Shown here piece by piece: positions 1-7,256 of a stretch of DNA of 12,478 bases (position 1 is its first letter; every line of letters starts with the position of its first letter). Source of the stretch: CAZNDN01 sp964571815 (GTDB lineage: Bacteria; Fibrobacterota; Chitinivibrionia; Chitinivibrionales; WJKA01); NCBI GenBank assembly GCA_964571815.1, contig CAZNDN010000119.1:1-12478 (forward strand), read 5' to 3'. The notes beneath the pieces are model-generated. The model was not told where the DNA came from and made no database searches. It saw only the letters and a program-made list of their open reading frames with translations. A program made the translations under genes and the position numbers.

Positions 1-237
1 TCACCCCGAACCAGGGAGTTGCCTGAAAGCAACACATACACGATAAGACCGGTCCGGTAGTATCGCTGTCTGTAAGGAACCCACCAATGACCGACCCTTC
101 CTTGTGCCCCTGTGCGGGCCTGCCTCTCGTGTCCGTCCCGATCCGTTCCCGAATCCTTTTCGAATATCCGATTGTCCGCGAATCCATAGCTTTTTCTACG
201 CCGTTTTTGTCTCATTCTCATCAGAAGGGTGGTCGGT
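1..237. other. Upstream region of the iron-sulfur operon, no confident gene
   Basis: I see no gene that can be supported here. Plus frame 1 stays open from the window edge to a TAG at 58-60, so the last 19 codons of an upstream gene could lie here, but this is too short to judge. A small inverted repeat (GTTGC at 18-22, GCAAC at 29-33, six-base loop) is present with no T-run after it. The promoter of the downstream operon probably lies in this stretch, but no convincing -35/-10 pair stands out. Confidence 0.4.
223..228 (+). promoter_or_regulatory. Ribosome binding site deciding the start of the large-subunit gene
   Basis: AGAAGG lies nine bases before the ATG at 238 but directly abuts the in-frame GTG at 229. 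Normal Shine-Dalgarno spacing therefore favours the ATG at 238 and shortens the protein by three residues relative to the GTG start. Confidence 0.6.
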
Positions 238-1527
238 ATGGCCGAAGCACGTGTTGATTATCGTCCTATGTGGACGCAGTTGGGACTCGACCTCGAGGCC
301 CATGACGGGTTGCTGGGGGTTCTTTCGAAAGCCTACGGGGATATCTTCATGGCGCAGGAGAATCGGCCGGAAGCAATGAAGTATTTCGATTTCGTGATGT
401 CCGAAGTCCATGGCCTTCGGATCAAGGAACTCATGGATGCCGGAAACGACGGGCGCAAGATCATTGGGACCTATTGTACATTCGTTCCCGAAGAACTGGT
501 GCTTGCGGTGGACGGGATCATGGTCGGGCTGTGTGCCGGGGCCGATTTCGCGGTCGACGAAGTCGAGAAGCTTCTGCCCCGCACCACCTGTGCGCTTATC
601 AAATCCACATTCGGATTCAAGCTCGGCCGGGTGTGCCCCTACCTTGAAGCCTGTGACCTGGTAATCGGCGAGAACACCTGCGACGGCAAGAAGAAGGCGT
701 ACGAAATCCTGGACCGGCTTATTCCCAACTTCTACGCCATGGATATGCCGCAGACGAAAACCGCCGAAGGCACGAGTCTGCTTCGTGCCGAATACCTGAA
801 GCTGAAGGCGCACCTTGAGCAGTTGAGCGGCAAGACTATCACGCCGGATTCACTCAGGAAGGCAATCAAGACGGTCAACCGCAAAAGGCAAGCGGTGCAG
901 CGGCTGGCCCGGTTGCGCGCGGCAGCCCCCGCGCCGATCTCCGGACTTGACAGCCTTCTTATCAATCAGATCTTCTTCTACGATAATCCCGAGAGATTCA
1001 CCGAATCGGTCAACAAGCTGTGCGATGAACTCGAAGGGCGGGTGGAGGGCGGTGAAGGGGTCAAACCCGGAGGCACCGTGCGTCTGCTCATGTCGGGCTG
1101 TCCCATGGCGGTTCCCAACTGGAAGGTTCCCGCTGTCGTTGAGAGCCTCGATGCGGTGATCGTGGGTGAAGAGTCGTGCGTGGGGGAGCGGGGAAGCCGT
1201 GGGCGCGTCGAGGAGTCGGCCGAAGACATGGACGGACTCATGAGCGCCATTGTCCGGCGATATCTCGAAATCGACTGCGCCATCTTCACGCCGAACGCCG
1301 AGCGCCTGGACCACATAAAGCACATGGCAAGGGAGTACCGGGCCGATGGTATCATTCTGTACGGTTTGAATTTCTGTTCGCCGTATCTGATCGAGGCCGG
1401 CGCGGTTAAACGGGAGCTGGAAAAGGAAGGCATTCCGGCCCTGCGTATTGAGACCGACTACAGCGCGGAAGACACCGGGCAGATAACGACCCGGATCGAG
1501 GCATTCATCGAACAACTGAGCGACTGA
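238..1527 (+). CDS. 2-hydroxyacyl-CoA dehydratase large-subunit family / double-cubane-cluster protein
   Basis: The 429-residue cytosolic protein belongs to the HgdB/FldB/YjiM family (COG1775). Members bind oxygen-sensitive iron-sulfur clusters and receive an electron from an ATP-driven activase, to dehydrate 2-hydroxyacyl-CoA or, in double-cubane-cluster proteins, to reduce small molecules. Visible family landmarks are Cys80 in a GTYCTFVPEEL motif, Cys133 and Cys139 in VCPYLEAC, Cys148 in NTCDGKKK, Cys288 in SGCPMA, Cys314 in GEESCVGERG and Cys380 in YGLNFCSPY. These are the expected cluster-ligand regions in both halves. Length is normal for one subunit. The stop is one base from the start of the activase gene, so the two are surely co-transcribed. 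No second subunit gene accompanies it, which suggests a homodimeric DCCP-like enzyme rather than an HgdAB heterodimer. The substrate cannot be read from sequence. The ATG at 238 is preferred over the GTG at 229 because of RBS spacing. Confidence 0.9.
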   Translation: MAEARVDYRPMWTQLGLDLEAHDGLLGVLSKAYGDIFMAQENRPEAMKYFDFVMSEVHGLRIKELMDAGNDGRKIIGTYCTFVPEELVLAVDGIMVGLCAGADFAVDEVEKLLPRTTCALIKSTFGFKLGRVCPYLEACDLVIGENTCDGKKKAYEILDRLIPNFYAMDMPQTKTAEGTSLLRAEYLKLKAHLEQLSGKTITPDSLRKAIKTVNRKRQAVQRLARLRAAAPAPISGLDSLLINQIFFYDNPERFTESVNKLCDELEGRVEGGEGVKPGGTVRLLMSGCPMAVPNWKVPAVVESLDAVIVGEESCVGERGSRGRVEESAEDMDGLMSAIVRRYLEIDCAIFTPNAERLDHIKHMAREYRADGIILYGLNFCSPYLIEAGAVKRELEKEGIPALRIETDYSAEDTGQITTRIEAFIEQLSD

Positions 1528-1528
1528 G

Positions 1529-2278
1529 ATGAAAAGCCTCGGCATCGACATCGGCTCCCGAACAATCAAAGTGGTGGTGCTCACCGATGGACACATTCGC
1601 GACCGGGAGGTAGTTGACGCTACCTCCCGTCCCGCGGAAACAGCCCGTGACCTGCTCGCGAAGTACCGGGGAATTCCGGCGGTGGCAACCGGGTACGGAA
1701 GGAACCTGCCGGCAATCGACGACATTCCTTCAGTGACCGAAATCAAAGCCTGCGCACGGGGAATACGCTACTGCTGCGCCGGGGCGCGCACGGTAATCGA
1801 TATCGGCGGTCAGGACGTGAAGGCGATTCTGCTCGATCCCAACGGGAGGATCGCAAAGTTCGAAATGAACGACCGATGCGCTGCCGGAACAGGCAGGTTC
1901 CTGGAGATCATGGCGGAGAGGCTCGGGTTTTCGTTGCCCGCGTTCGGAGACGCGGCGCAAGAGGGGAGGCCGGGGATCGGCATAAGCTCTGTCTGCGCGG
2001 TTTTCGCCGAATCCGAGGTTATCGGCCTGCTCAACAAGGGGGTCCCCCGGGAGGACGTCGCACGGGCCGTACATCAGAGTGTAGCAGGGAAGATAGCCGG
2101 CATGTACAAGCGGCTCGGCAGCCCGTGTTCAACCGTTTTCCTCGCGGGAGGAGGGGCACTCAACTCATGTACAAAGAACCTGCTGGAAGACAGGCTCCGG
2201 GTCAGTGTCGCTGTCCCCACCAATCCGCAAACCGTGGTGGCCCTGGGGGCGGCGGTAATTGCCGGCCTTGGCAGGTGA
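1529..2278 (+). CDS. ATP-dependent iron-sulfur activase (HgdC / BadF-BadG family)
   Basis: The 249-residue protein is an ASKHA-fold ATPase of the BadF/BadG/BcrA/BcrD/HgdC family. As a homodimer holding one [4Fe-4S] cluster, it couples ATP hydrolysis to low-potential electron transfer into its partner enzyme. Visible motifs are the N-terminal phosphate-binding GIDIGSRTIK (residues 5-14), the second phosphate loop IDIGGQDVKA (about 90-99), CAAGTGRFLE beginning with Cys117, SVCAVFAESEV with Cys156, and the adenosine-region glycines FLAGGGALN. The two cysteines are 39 residues apart, the same spacing I recall for the cluster ligands Cys127 and Cys166 of Acidaminococcus HgdC. Length is normal and the chain looks intact. 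It starts one base after the upstream stop, consistent with translational coupling to the large-subunit gene, its evident electron acceptor. Confidence 0.95.
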   Translation: MKSLGIDIGSRTIKVVVLTDGHIRDREVVDATSRPAETARDLLAKYRGIPAVATGYGRNLPAIDDIPSVTEIKACARGIRYCCAGARTVIDIGGQDVKAILLDPNGRIAKFEMNDRCAAGTGRFLEIMAERLGFSLPAFGDAAQEGRPGIGISSVCAVFAESEVIGLLNKGVPREDVARAVHQSVAGKIAGMYKRLGSPCSTVFLAGGGALNSCTKNLLEDRLRVSVAVPTNPQTVVALGAAVIAGLGR

Positions 2279-2340
2279 GGGTGTGATCCGATTCTCCCGG
2301 CCGGCAGGGAACGTCACGCTTGTTCGCCGACGCTTTGATC

Positions 2341-2352
2341 CGTGTCGACACG
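2341..2352. repeat. 12-bp perfect palindrome CGTGTCGACACG
   Basis: This self-complementary dodecamer lies in the 143-bp gap between the convergent activase and regulator genes. It could be a protein-binding site or part of the 3' structure of the activase transcript. It stands alone, with no second copy noticed, so chance is possible. Confidence 0.3.
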
Positions 2353-2379
2353 TGTTCCGGCATCGCCTGATTCCCGGAC

Positions 2380-2422
2380 TCGAGACAAAACCGTGTGCGG
2401 GATTCCCTGTCTCGAAGCTTTT
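2380..2422 (+). terminator. Possible intrinsic terminator after the iron-sulfur operon
   Basis: TCGAGACA (2380-2387) and TGTCTCGA (2408-2415) form a perfect 8-bp stem. Inside it, GGG-ATT-CCC (2399-2407) can form a second small hairpin flush with the 3' arm. Four T residues follow at 2419-2422, next to the stop codon of the convergent regulator gene. The T-run is short and the main loop long, so termination strength is uncertain. Confidence 0.35.
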
Positions 2423-3993
2423 CACTGAGAATTCCTGCCGGGATTCCCACTCGACCTCTCACTTGTCCGCCTCTGAATAATACTCCCTTTCAACTCCTTG
2501 ACCCTCCCTGCGCGCGCGCCCGATGCAAACGGTCTGAGCAGGTGATCCAGCATGGCGGAGGCATGGGCCGCTGCGTTGAAATTGTACGATGTGATTCCTT
2601 TGCGGAGTGCGGCCAGGGAATCGTCGAAGCTGATCAGGGATACGCGCTGAGGGGGTGTGATGTTTCGCCGGGCAAGGATATCGTGTGCATACGAGGCTGC
2701 GTGGTCATTGACCAGAACCCAGGCGGTGATTTCCGGATCGGCCAGGGCCTCCTCGAACCGCTGCTTCAGCCACTCCTGGACTTCAACCAAGCCGCACAGA
2801 AGCTCCCAGTGGCGGCGGTCGATGATCAGACTCGAGATATTGTACCGCAGGCCCGGATGAACGTGGTGTTCCATGTAGTCCAGGAAACGGTCGAGACCGC
2901 AGCGACGAATACCTTCGGCTATGCGGCCGGGATCCATGAATGCCTTGATGGAAGTGAAAGCGTGGAGGCGCGACGGCGGCCCGGCGGTGGTGTATACCCG
3001 GGCAATGCCGCGGTATCTGCGCTGCGACCATACTTCCTTGTGAAAAGGCGAAAAGAATGCAACGCTCCGGTGTCCCAGCTCCAGGAGAAACCGCGCGATA
3101 TCTTCACCGGCTCGCTCGGGCGCCCCGGCCCTGAATACGCGCAGACGGCGGCCCGAAGGAAGATTGGAGCGGGTATCCCACATCCCGATTTCATCCAGTA
3201 TGCCCAGCGGGACCTCGATCCGCCGGATTTCGTGAATCAACCGCAGGTGGATCGCCGACGGTATACTGATCATGTAAATACAGCCGGCCATGCCGCTCAA
3301 TGAGCCTAATGCGACACGGCGGTTCGTGTCGCGGTCGTAGCAGGCGATCCGACCGTTGTCCATGAAACACCCGATCACCATAAGCCCCACCTTCGCCTGC
3401 GCGCATCGCTGCTCCATTGCCCGCACGAACTCTTCACCGAACTCCGACATAACCAGATACCCGTCGCGGCTGTACACGAGAATCGCAACCGTTGTCCGTT
3501 CCCTGGTTTTCATTGGCGACGGAACCCGGTAGCCGCGACCCCGGGGCTCGACAATATGCTCGGCGCAGAGGTACTGCAGGGCCTTGCGCACGGTCCGTGA
3601 AGTCGTGCCGTAACGATAGCTCAACTCTTTGAGGAACGGAAGCCGCGTGCCGCCGGCATACACGTTGTTGACAATGTCCCGCTCAACAGCCGCCGCAATT
3701 CGCTGCCACGTTTTCATGTTTTCAAACGGTTCGGCCGGCCACGGCGCGCGATACGCCCAGTCGGAGAGACCGGGCTCCCGTGAGGCAATCTTTGCTCGAT
3801 GACCACGCTCGCCCGAAAGCACCCCTTCACCCTTGAGCCTGCCGATTGCGTGGTGCATGGTTACCGGCGATACGCCGGCCATGTCGGCAAGGCTGCGTAC
3901 CGGGGGAAGGTAGGGGGCGTTGTCGAATCGACCGCTGTCGATCCCGTCGCGCAAAAACCGCATCGCACGGTTCAGTTTCGGGGTTGTCGCCAT
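2422..3993 (-). CDS. Transcription regulator: tandem GntR-type winged helices plus LacI-type sensor
   Basis: The 523-residue cytosolic protein is a DNA-binding regulator. Residues about 8-69 form a first GntR-like winged helix (LPPVRSLADMAGVSPVTMHHAI, with the wing around GERGHRAKIA). Residues about 93-157 form a second (LPFLKELSYRYGTTSRTVRK, wing EPRGRGYRVPS). From about residue 165 onward it resembles a LacI/PurR periplasmic-binding-like ligand domain, with the typical RSVAFFSPF region after a GHRS turn and an ending like VSLISFDDSLAAL. Ordinary GntR or LacI proteins have one DNA-binding domain and about 240-350 residues, so the doubled head is unusual. The ATG at 3993 is chosen because AGGAGA lies four bases upstream and the first helix starts just after it; an in-frame start at 4077 would add 28 unrelated residues. 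It is divergent from the secreted cluster starting at 4391, its likely target. The ligand is unknown, probably a sugar. Confidence 0.88.
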   Translation of the reverse strand: MATTPKLNRAMRFLRDGIDSGRFDNAPYLPPVRSLADMAGVSPVTMHHAIGRLKGEGVLSGERGHRAKIASREPGLSDWAYRAPWPAEPFENMKTWQRIAAAVERDIVNNVYAGGTRLPFLKELSYRYGTTSRTVRKALQYLCAEHIVEPRGRGYRVPSPMKTRERTTVAILVYSRDGYLVMSEFGEEFVRAMEQRCAQAKVGLMVIGCFMDNGRIACYDRDTNRRVALGSLSGMAGCIYMISIPSAIHLRLIHEIRRIEVPLGILDEIGMWDTRSNLPSGRRLRVFRAGAPERAGEDIARFLLELGHRSVAFFSPFHKEVWSQRRYRGIARVYTTAGPPSRLHAFTSIKAFMDPGRIAEGIRRCGLDRFLDYMEHHVHPGLRYNISSLIIDRRHWELLCGLVEVQEWLKQRFEEALADPEITAWVLVNDHAASYAHDILARRNITPPQRVSLISFDDSLAALRKGITSYNFNAAAHASAMLDHLLRPFASGARAGRVKELKGSIIQRRTSERSSGNPGRNSQ

Positions 3994-3997
3994 TATC

Positions 3998-4003
3998 TCT
4001 CCT
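3998..4003 (-). promoter_or_regulatory. Ribosome binding site of the regulator gene
   Basis: On the minus strand AGGAGA is followed by GATA and then the ATG at 3993. This spacing is the main reason for choosing the shorter 523-residue product over the upstream start at 4077. Confidence 0.65.
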
Positions 4004-4249
4004 GATCCTCGATTACTGATGCCGGATATCCGGCAACTGTGTTCCCGCCGCTTGCCTGCTTTACAGATACCAACCATGTGCGCGCGTCAACCACATCCCT
4101 GCCCGTCGAACCGGCGCATGTGCTTTCAGACCGACTCTTGCTTCACCAGACCTGGACCAACATGAGGCGAAAGTGTGGGACGACGAGGCACGGCGCAGCC
4201 CGTACCTGCATTCTCTGCCGTTGACCGCACATCGACCGGAATATACGTA

Positions 4250-4279
4250 ATTGTAACAAAAGTGCCACTATCATAACAA
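4250..4279 (-). promoter_or_regulatory. Candidate sigma-70-like promoter for the regulator gene
   Basis: Read on the minus strand, TTGTTA (4279-4274) is followed after 18 bases by TACAAT (4255-4250), which differs from the consensus -10 at one base. The predicted leader to the ATG at 3993 would be about 250 bases, which is long. Both hexamers overlap the repeated TAACAAAAGT/TAACAAACGT elements, so a protein bound there would block this promoter. Confidence 0.3.
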
Positions 4280-4283
4280 ACGT
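4254..4283. repeat. 10-bp direct repeat at 20-bp period, candidate operator
   Basis: TAACAAAAGT (4254-4263) and TAACAAACGT (4274-4283) match at nine of ten bases and start exactly 20 bp apart, about two helical turns. The second copy also extends to a dyad, TAAC-AAAC-GTTA (4274-4285). This is a natural candidate site for the divergently encoded regulator, whose two winged helices could contact repeated half-sites. Only two copies were seen. Confidence 0.4.
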
Positions 4284-4377
4284 TACTACTACACACTCAT
4301 ACTTATCGCTCCACCTCAGCCTTGCTCTCCTTATCTTATCCACTGCACAATGATAGCGCAATCCGCTTTCCGCCGGG

Positions 4378-4384
4378 AAGGAGG
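4378..4384 (+). promoter_or_regulatory. Strong ribosome binding site of the first secreted protein gene
   Basis: AAGGAGG lies six bases before the ATG at 4391. This fixes that start rather than the in-frame ATG at 4322, which would place 23 polar, unrelated residues in front of an obvious signal peptide. Confidence 0.75.
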
Positions 4385-4390
4385 GACACC

Positions 4391-6946
4391 ATGCAATTCT
4401 CACAGCCAAAGTTCTTCGGACCCCGCGCGCTTCTTTGCGCGCTTGCTCTGCTGTGCACCCGCACCCGCGCCGATCTTGGCGAGCTGCTTTCCGCCGATGA
4501 CTGCTCCCTCGAAGCGTGCGTGACCGCTTTCGACGGCGTCACGCCACGGCTCTCCGAATCATTTGATTTCTCCGCGGGCGCTGCCGTCAGGACCGCACAG
4601 GTCTCTTCCGCGCAGTGGGAAATCGCCTGTTCCACCGCAACCGTTCCGAATCGGGAAGGGGCCGTGGATGTTTTCATGCGTTTCACCGTGCTCTCGGGAA
4701 CGGCAACCGAAACCAATGTCGGCGTCCAGCTTCGTTTCGGCTCCTGGACCACCGAAAACTATGTCTTTTTCCCCGGCGCCGTGTACGACGGCAACCGGTT
4801 CAACGTATCCGGCTACGCCTGCTATCCGCCGTTCATCGAGGATCCCGCCGACCATCGTCTCGACCTTCCCATCACTATCACGCGTAACCCTCACCTGGAG
4901 CAGGGCGACGGTGAATCGCTGATCGAGCTGACCACCGGTGACGGGACCACGCCGTGTCTGGGGTTTCAGTCGTCGCACGCCGAACGTGGCTTCCTGCTCC
5001 TGACCCCGCAACAGACGCGCTTCGGCAATTCGGGCCTCACGATCAGGGAGAGTGACGACCGCACGCAGGCGACGTTCACGGTGAGTGCTCCGCATGTACG
5101 AAAGAAACGCTACAAGATGTGTGGTTTTGCCGACAGCGAGGACCGCGGCGCCCGGTGGGAGGCCGGTGATGACGTCCGTATTCACGCGCGGCTGCATTTT
5201 TTCGAGGTGCCCGAGATCCTCGACCTGTTTGCGTATTTCAGCGGCATCCGCAAAGACCTGTGGCCCGGGACCGAACTGCACACCATCCTGCCGCTCTCCG
5301 AGGCCGCGAAGCTGGCCGAAGCAAAATGGAATCGCAGCAACTGGTATGCCGGTGGAAACAGCGGTTTCTACAATATCGAAGGCAACAACGGCAAGAAAAG
5401 CCTGGGCTGGTGCGGTGACGGTGTGGTCACGCATGCTTTTCTGATGACCGGATCCGAACAGAGCCGGCAACGCGCGCACCAGACCCTGAATATGTATCTT
5501 CCGGAATGCGTGTCCCCCTCGGGCCTGTTTTATACTTTCTATACGGGATCGGAATGGATCGGTGATGCCTGCAGGCAGAACAAGAGCACCTACCGGGATT
5601 TCAGTCTCTCCGGCAGGCACGGTGAAGTCCTGTATTTTCTGCTCAAGCAGATTGCCTTTCTTGACAGCACCGACGATTCATGGACAACGCCTCCTGAGTG
5701 GGACGATGCCGCGCGGAGCCAGAGCGACGCGCTGGTGGCCGTCTGGGAAGAACACGGTCAACTGGGGCAGTGGATCAACTGCAAGACCGGCGCCGTGGAA
5801 ATCGGCAACTCAACCAGCGCCTCACTGGCGCCGGGTGCGCTGGCTTGCGCCGCGCGGTATTTCAACGAACCCCGCTACATGACCGCGGCACAGGAGATCG
5901 GCCGCCACTACTATACGCGCGATCTCAGCAAGGGCTATACGGGCGGCGGCTCAGGAGACAACCTCCAGTCTCCCGATGCCCGTACCGGCTATCACCTGCT
6001 GGAGTCGTATGTCACACTCTACGAATTGACCGGCGAATCGGAGTGGCTTCACTACGCGACACAGACCGGACACTACCTTTCGAGCTGGCATGTGTCCTAT
6101 AACTACGTCTTCCCACCGCAATCGACATTCGGAAGACTCGGCATGAAAACCATGGGTTCGGAGTTTGCCTGCACCCAGAACAAATGCGCCACGCCCGGCT
6201 ACTGCGTCACTTCGGGCGATTGCCTGTGGAAGCTGTACCGGGCAACCGGCGACTCCCTGTTCATGACCATCATCCGTGACATGGTACATAATTTCCCGCA
6301 ATACCTCTCCCGCGACGACCGGAAGATCAACGGGATGAGTTCGGGTACCATGAACGAGCGAATTCAGATGTCGGACTGGGAGGGCTGGTGCCCGGTGGGT
6401 GAAACGTTCGGCCGCTCATGCCCCTGGACCGAAGCTGCGCTGATGTTGACCTACGCCGAAATGCCGGGACTCTACGCCCAGTGCGACAAAGGCGAACTCT
6501 GGGTGCTTGACAATATCGAGGCCGAAGTACTGGAGCATGAAACGCAGCGTATCAAGGTTCGAATGACAAATCCAACCGGCTTTCCCGCCACCGTGCGAAT
6601 CTATGTCGAAAACGAAGCGCAGACCGCCCGGCCCCTGGGACTGCTTCCCATGGTCGGCTGTCCGACCGTGGATCTTGCATCAGGGGAAACCAAAGAAGTG
6701 TGGCTCAGCGCCGACACAGCCCGGGTCGCGGTCGTACGTGAATCGAAAGAAACAAAAAACACGAGGGTTCGTCCGGTTGTGGTCTCCGGCCGGAAAGCGC
6801 TTTCCCTGATGCGGGGAAGTGACATACGGTCCCAGACCGCGGTTCGGATTACCGATTGCCGGGGGAGGACTATTGGAGCGGGGAGCCTGGAGGTCGGGGA
6901 GGGGGTGTATGTGATATCCCGGGTGAATCGTGCAGAGGCGAGGTGA
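4391..6946 (+). CDS. Secreted cysteine-rich putative (alpha/alpha)-barrel carbohydrate-active protein
   Basis: The 851-residue protein is exported: residues 1-27 form a signal peptide (hydrophobic ALLCALALLC, cleavage likely after TRTRA). Residues about 28-290 look beta-rich. Residues about 300-690 have the alternating helical pattern of six-hairpin glycosidase-like toroids, with SLGWCGDG, YTGGGSGDNLQSPDARTGYH, TFGRLGMKTMGSEFACTQNK and MNERIQMSDWEGWCPVGE. Candidate catalytic acids (inference) are Asp529, Asp662 and Glu664. Four cysteines (594, 599, 605, 611) cluster in one turn, and the mature chain has about 20, suggesting disulfides outside the cytoplasm. After a beta-sandwich (about 700-785), the last 50 or so residues (AVRITDCRGRTIG) resemble a shortened T9SS-like sorting domain. 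I cannot assign a CAZy family; an uncharacterised hydrolase or lyase is most likely. It is the first gene of the cluster facing the regulator. Confidence 0.8.
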   Translation: MQFSQPKFFGPRALLCALALLCTRTRADLGELLSADDCSLEACVTAFDGVTPRLSESFDFSAGAAVRTAQVSSAQWEIACSTATVPNREGAVDVFMRFTVLSGTATETNVGVQLRFGSWTTENYVFFPGAVYDGNRFNVSGYACYPPFIEDPADHRLDLPITITRNPHLEQGDGESLIELTTGDGTTPCLGFQSSHAERGFLLLTPQQTRFGNSGLTIRESDDRTQATFTVSAPHVRKKRYKMCGFADSEDRGARWEAGDDVRIHARLHFFEVPEILDLFAYFSGIRKDLWPGTELHTILPLSEAAKLAEAKWNRSNWYAGGNSGFYNIEGNNGKKSLGWCGDGVVTHAFLMTGSEQSRQRAHQTLNMYLPECVSPSGLFYTFYTGSEWIGDACRQNKSTYRDFSLSGRHGEVLYFLLKQIAFLDSTDDSWTTPPEWDDAARSQSDALVAVWEEHGQLGQWINCKTGAVEIGNSTSASLAPGALACAARYFNEPRYMTAAQEIGRHYYTRDLSKGYTGGGSGDNLQSPDARTGYHLLESYVTLYELTGESEWLHYATQTGHYLSSWHVSYNYVFPPQSTFGRLGMKTMGSEFACTQNKCATPGYCVTSGDCLWKLYRATGDSLFMTIIRDMVHNFPQYLSRDDRKINGMSSGTMNERIQMSDWEGWCPVGETFGRSCPWTEAALMLTYAEMPGLYAQCDKGELWVLDNIEAEVLEHETQRIKVRMTNPTGFPATVRIYVENEAQTARPLGLLPMVGCPTVDLASGETKEVWLSADTARVAVVRESKETKNTRVRPVVVSGRKALSLMRGSDIRSQTAVRITDCRGRTIGAGSLEVGEGVYVISRVNRAEAR

Positions 6947-7137
6947 ACTCCATGGGTCTTTCACACTGGACCTTTGCACTTATACCAAAGATATCTTTAG
7001 TCACTTTATCGTGTGGCTTGGGGCCGGGGATGGCCTGGAAGCTTCACCGCCAACGCTCCGTTCATACCCTGGTGCTGTTTGCGGCGTGAGTCATGAGGGC
7101 GTATGCAGGTGATCGCGGAACGGGACAAGGCGCGGGA

Positions 7138-7149
7138 GCGCTTAAGCGC
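7138..7149. repeat. 12-bp perfect palindrome GCGCTTAAGCGC
   Basis: This self-complementary dodecamer lies 198 bp before the glycosidase start codon and one base from the next dyad. It could be an operator half-site pair; as a terminator hairpin it would have only a 4-bp stem. Confidence 0.4.
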
Positions 7150-7150
7150 A

Positions 7151-7164
7151 CTATAAGATTATAG
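7151..7164. repeat. Inverted repeat CTATAA-GA-TTATAG
   Basis: Two perfect 6-bp arms are separated by two bases, and the centre lies 14 bp from the centre of the preceding palindrome. It is AT-rich, so it may be an operator or may overlap promoter elements. Confidence 0.4.
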
Positions 7165-7172
7165 AAACAGAT

Positions 7173-7209
7173 GCAATTGAATTTCCGCACATCCGGTTGG
7201 AACAATTGC
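7173..7209. repeat. Inverted repeat GCAATTG...CAATTGC with TTCC/GGAA continuation
   Basis: GCAATTG (7173-7179) and CAATTGC (7203-7209) are exact inverse copies. Pairing continues inward as TTCC against GGAA after a three-base offset. Because CAATTG is itself a palindrome, the element is also a direct repeat of that hexamer at 30-bp spacing. Confidence 0.35.
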
Positions 7210-7256
7210 TATATCGATCATTGCATACCAGTAGAGTAATGAAAAAATCAGTAATT

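Larger units (their letters stand above)
3994..4390. promoter_or_regulatory. Divergent intergenic control region, 397 bp
   Basis: This gene-free stretch separates the minus-strand regulator from the plus-strand secreted cluster. The part at about 4235-4340 is clearly more AT-rich than the surrounding genes and carries the direct repeat and candidate promoter described separately. The part at 4005-4230 is GC-rich with no recognisable gene product in either direction. Divergent placement of a LacI/GntR-like regulator is typical of local control of the adjacent operon; that the region controls both genes is inference. Confidence 0.55.

Noticed and set aside
18..33. Small hairpin GTTGC/GCAAC near the left edge as a terminator
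   Set aside because: The stem is only 5 bp and no T-run follows.
850..1746. 298-codon minus-strand open frame over the large-subunit/activase junction
   Set aside because: It overlaps two conserved genes on the other strand and shows no protein family features.
2398..2448. Direct repeat CGGGATTCCC at 2398-2407 and 2439-2448
   Set aside because: Only two copies; the second lies in the coding end of the regulator and the first is part of the terminator-like hairpin, so no separate element is supported.
2395..3303. 302-codon plus-strand open frame opposite the regulator
   Set aside because: It is antisense to the regulator, whose helix-turn-helix and LacI-like motifs are clear; no plausible RBS or domain.
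4391..4480. Lipoprotein signal in the barrel protein
   Set aside because: Cysteines occur in the hydrophobic stretch, but no lipobox of the L-A/S-G/A-C type is formed; a normal signal peptide ending TRTRA fits better.
4559..5620. 353-codon minus-strand open frame inside the barrel protein gene
   Set aside because: It is antisense to a well-supported exported protein and has no RBS or recognisable motif.
6952..7089. Small 45-codon frame just after the barrel protein
   Set aside because: A GAGG-type sequence precedes its ATG and it has some hydrophobic residues, but there is no family resemblance and its position in an intergenic region makes chance likely.
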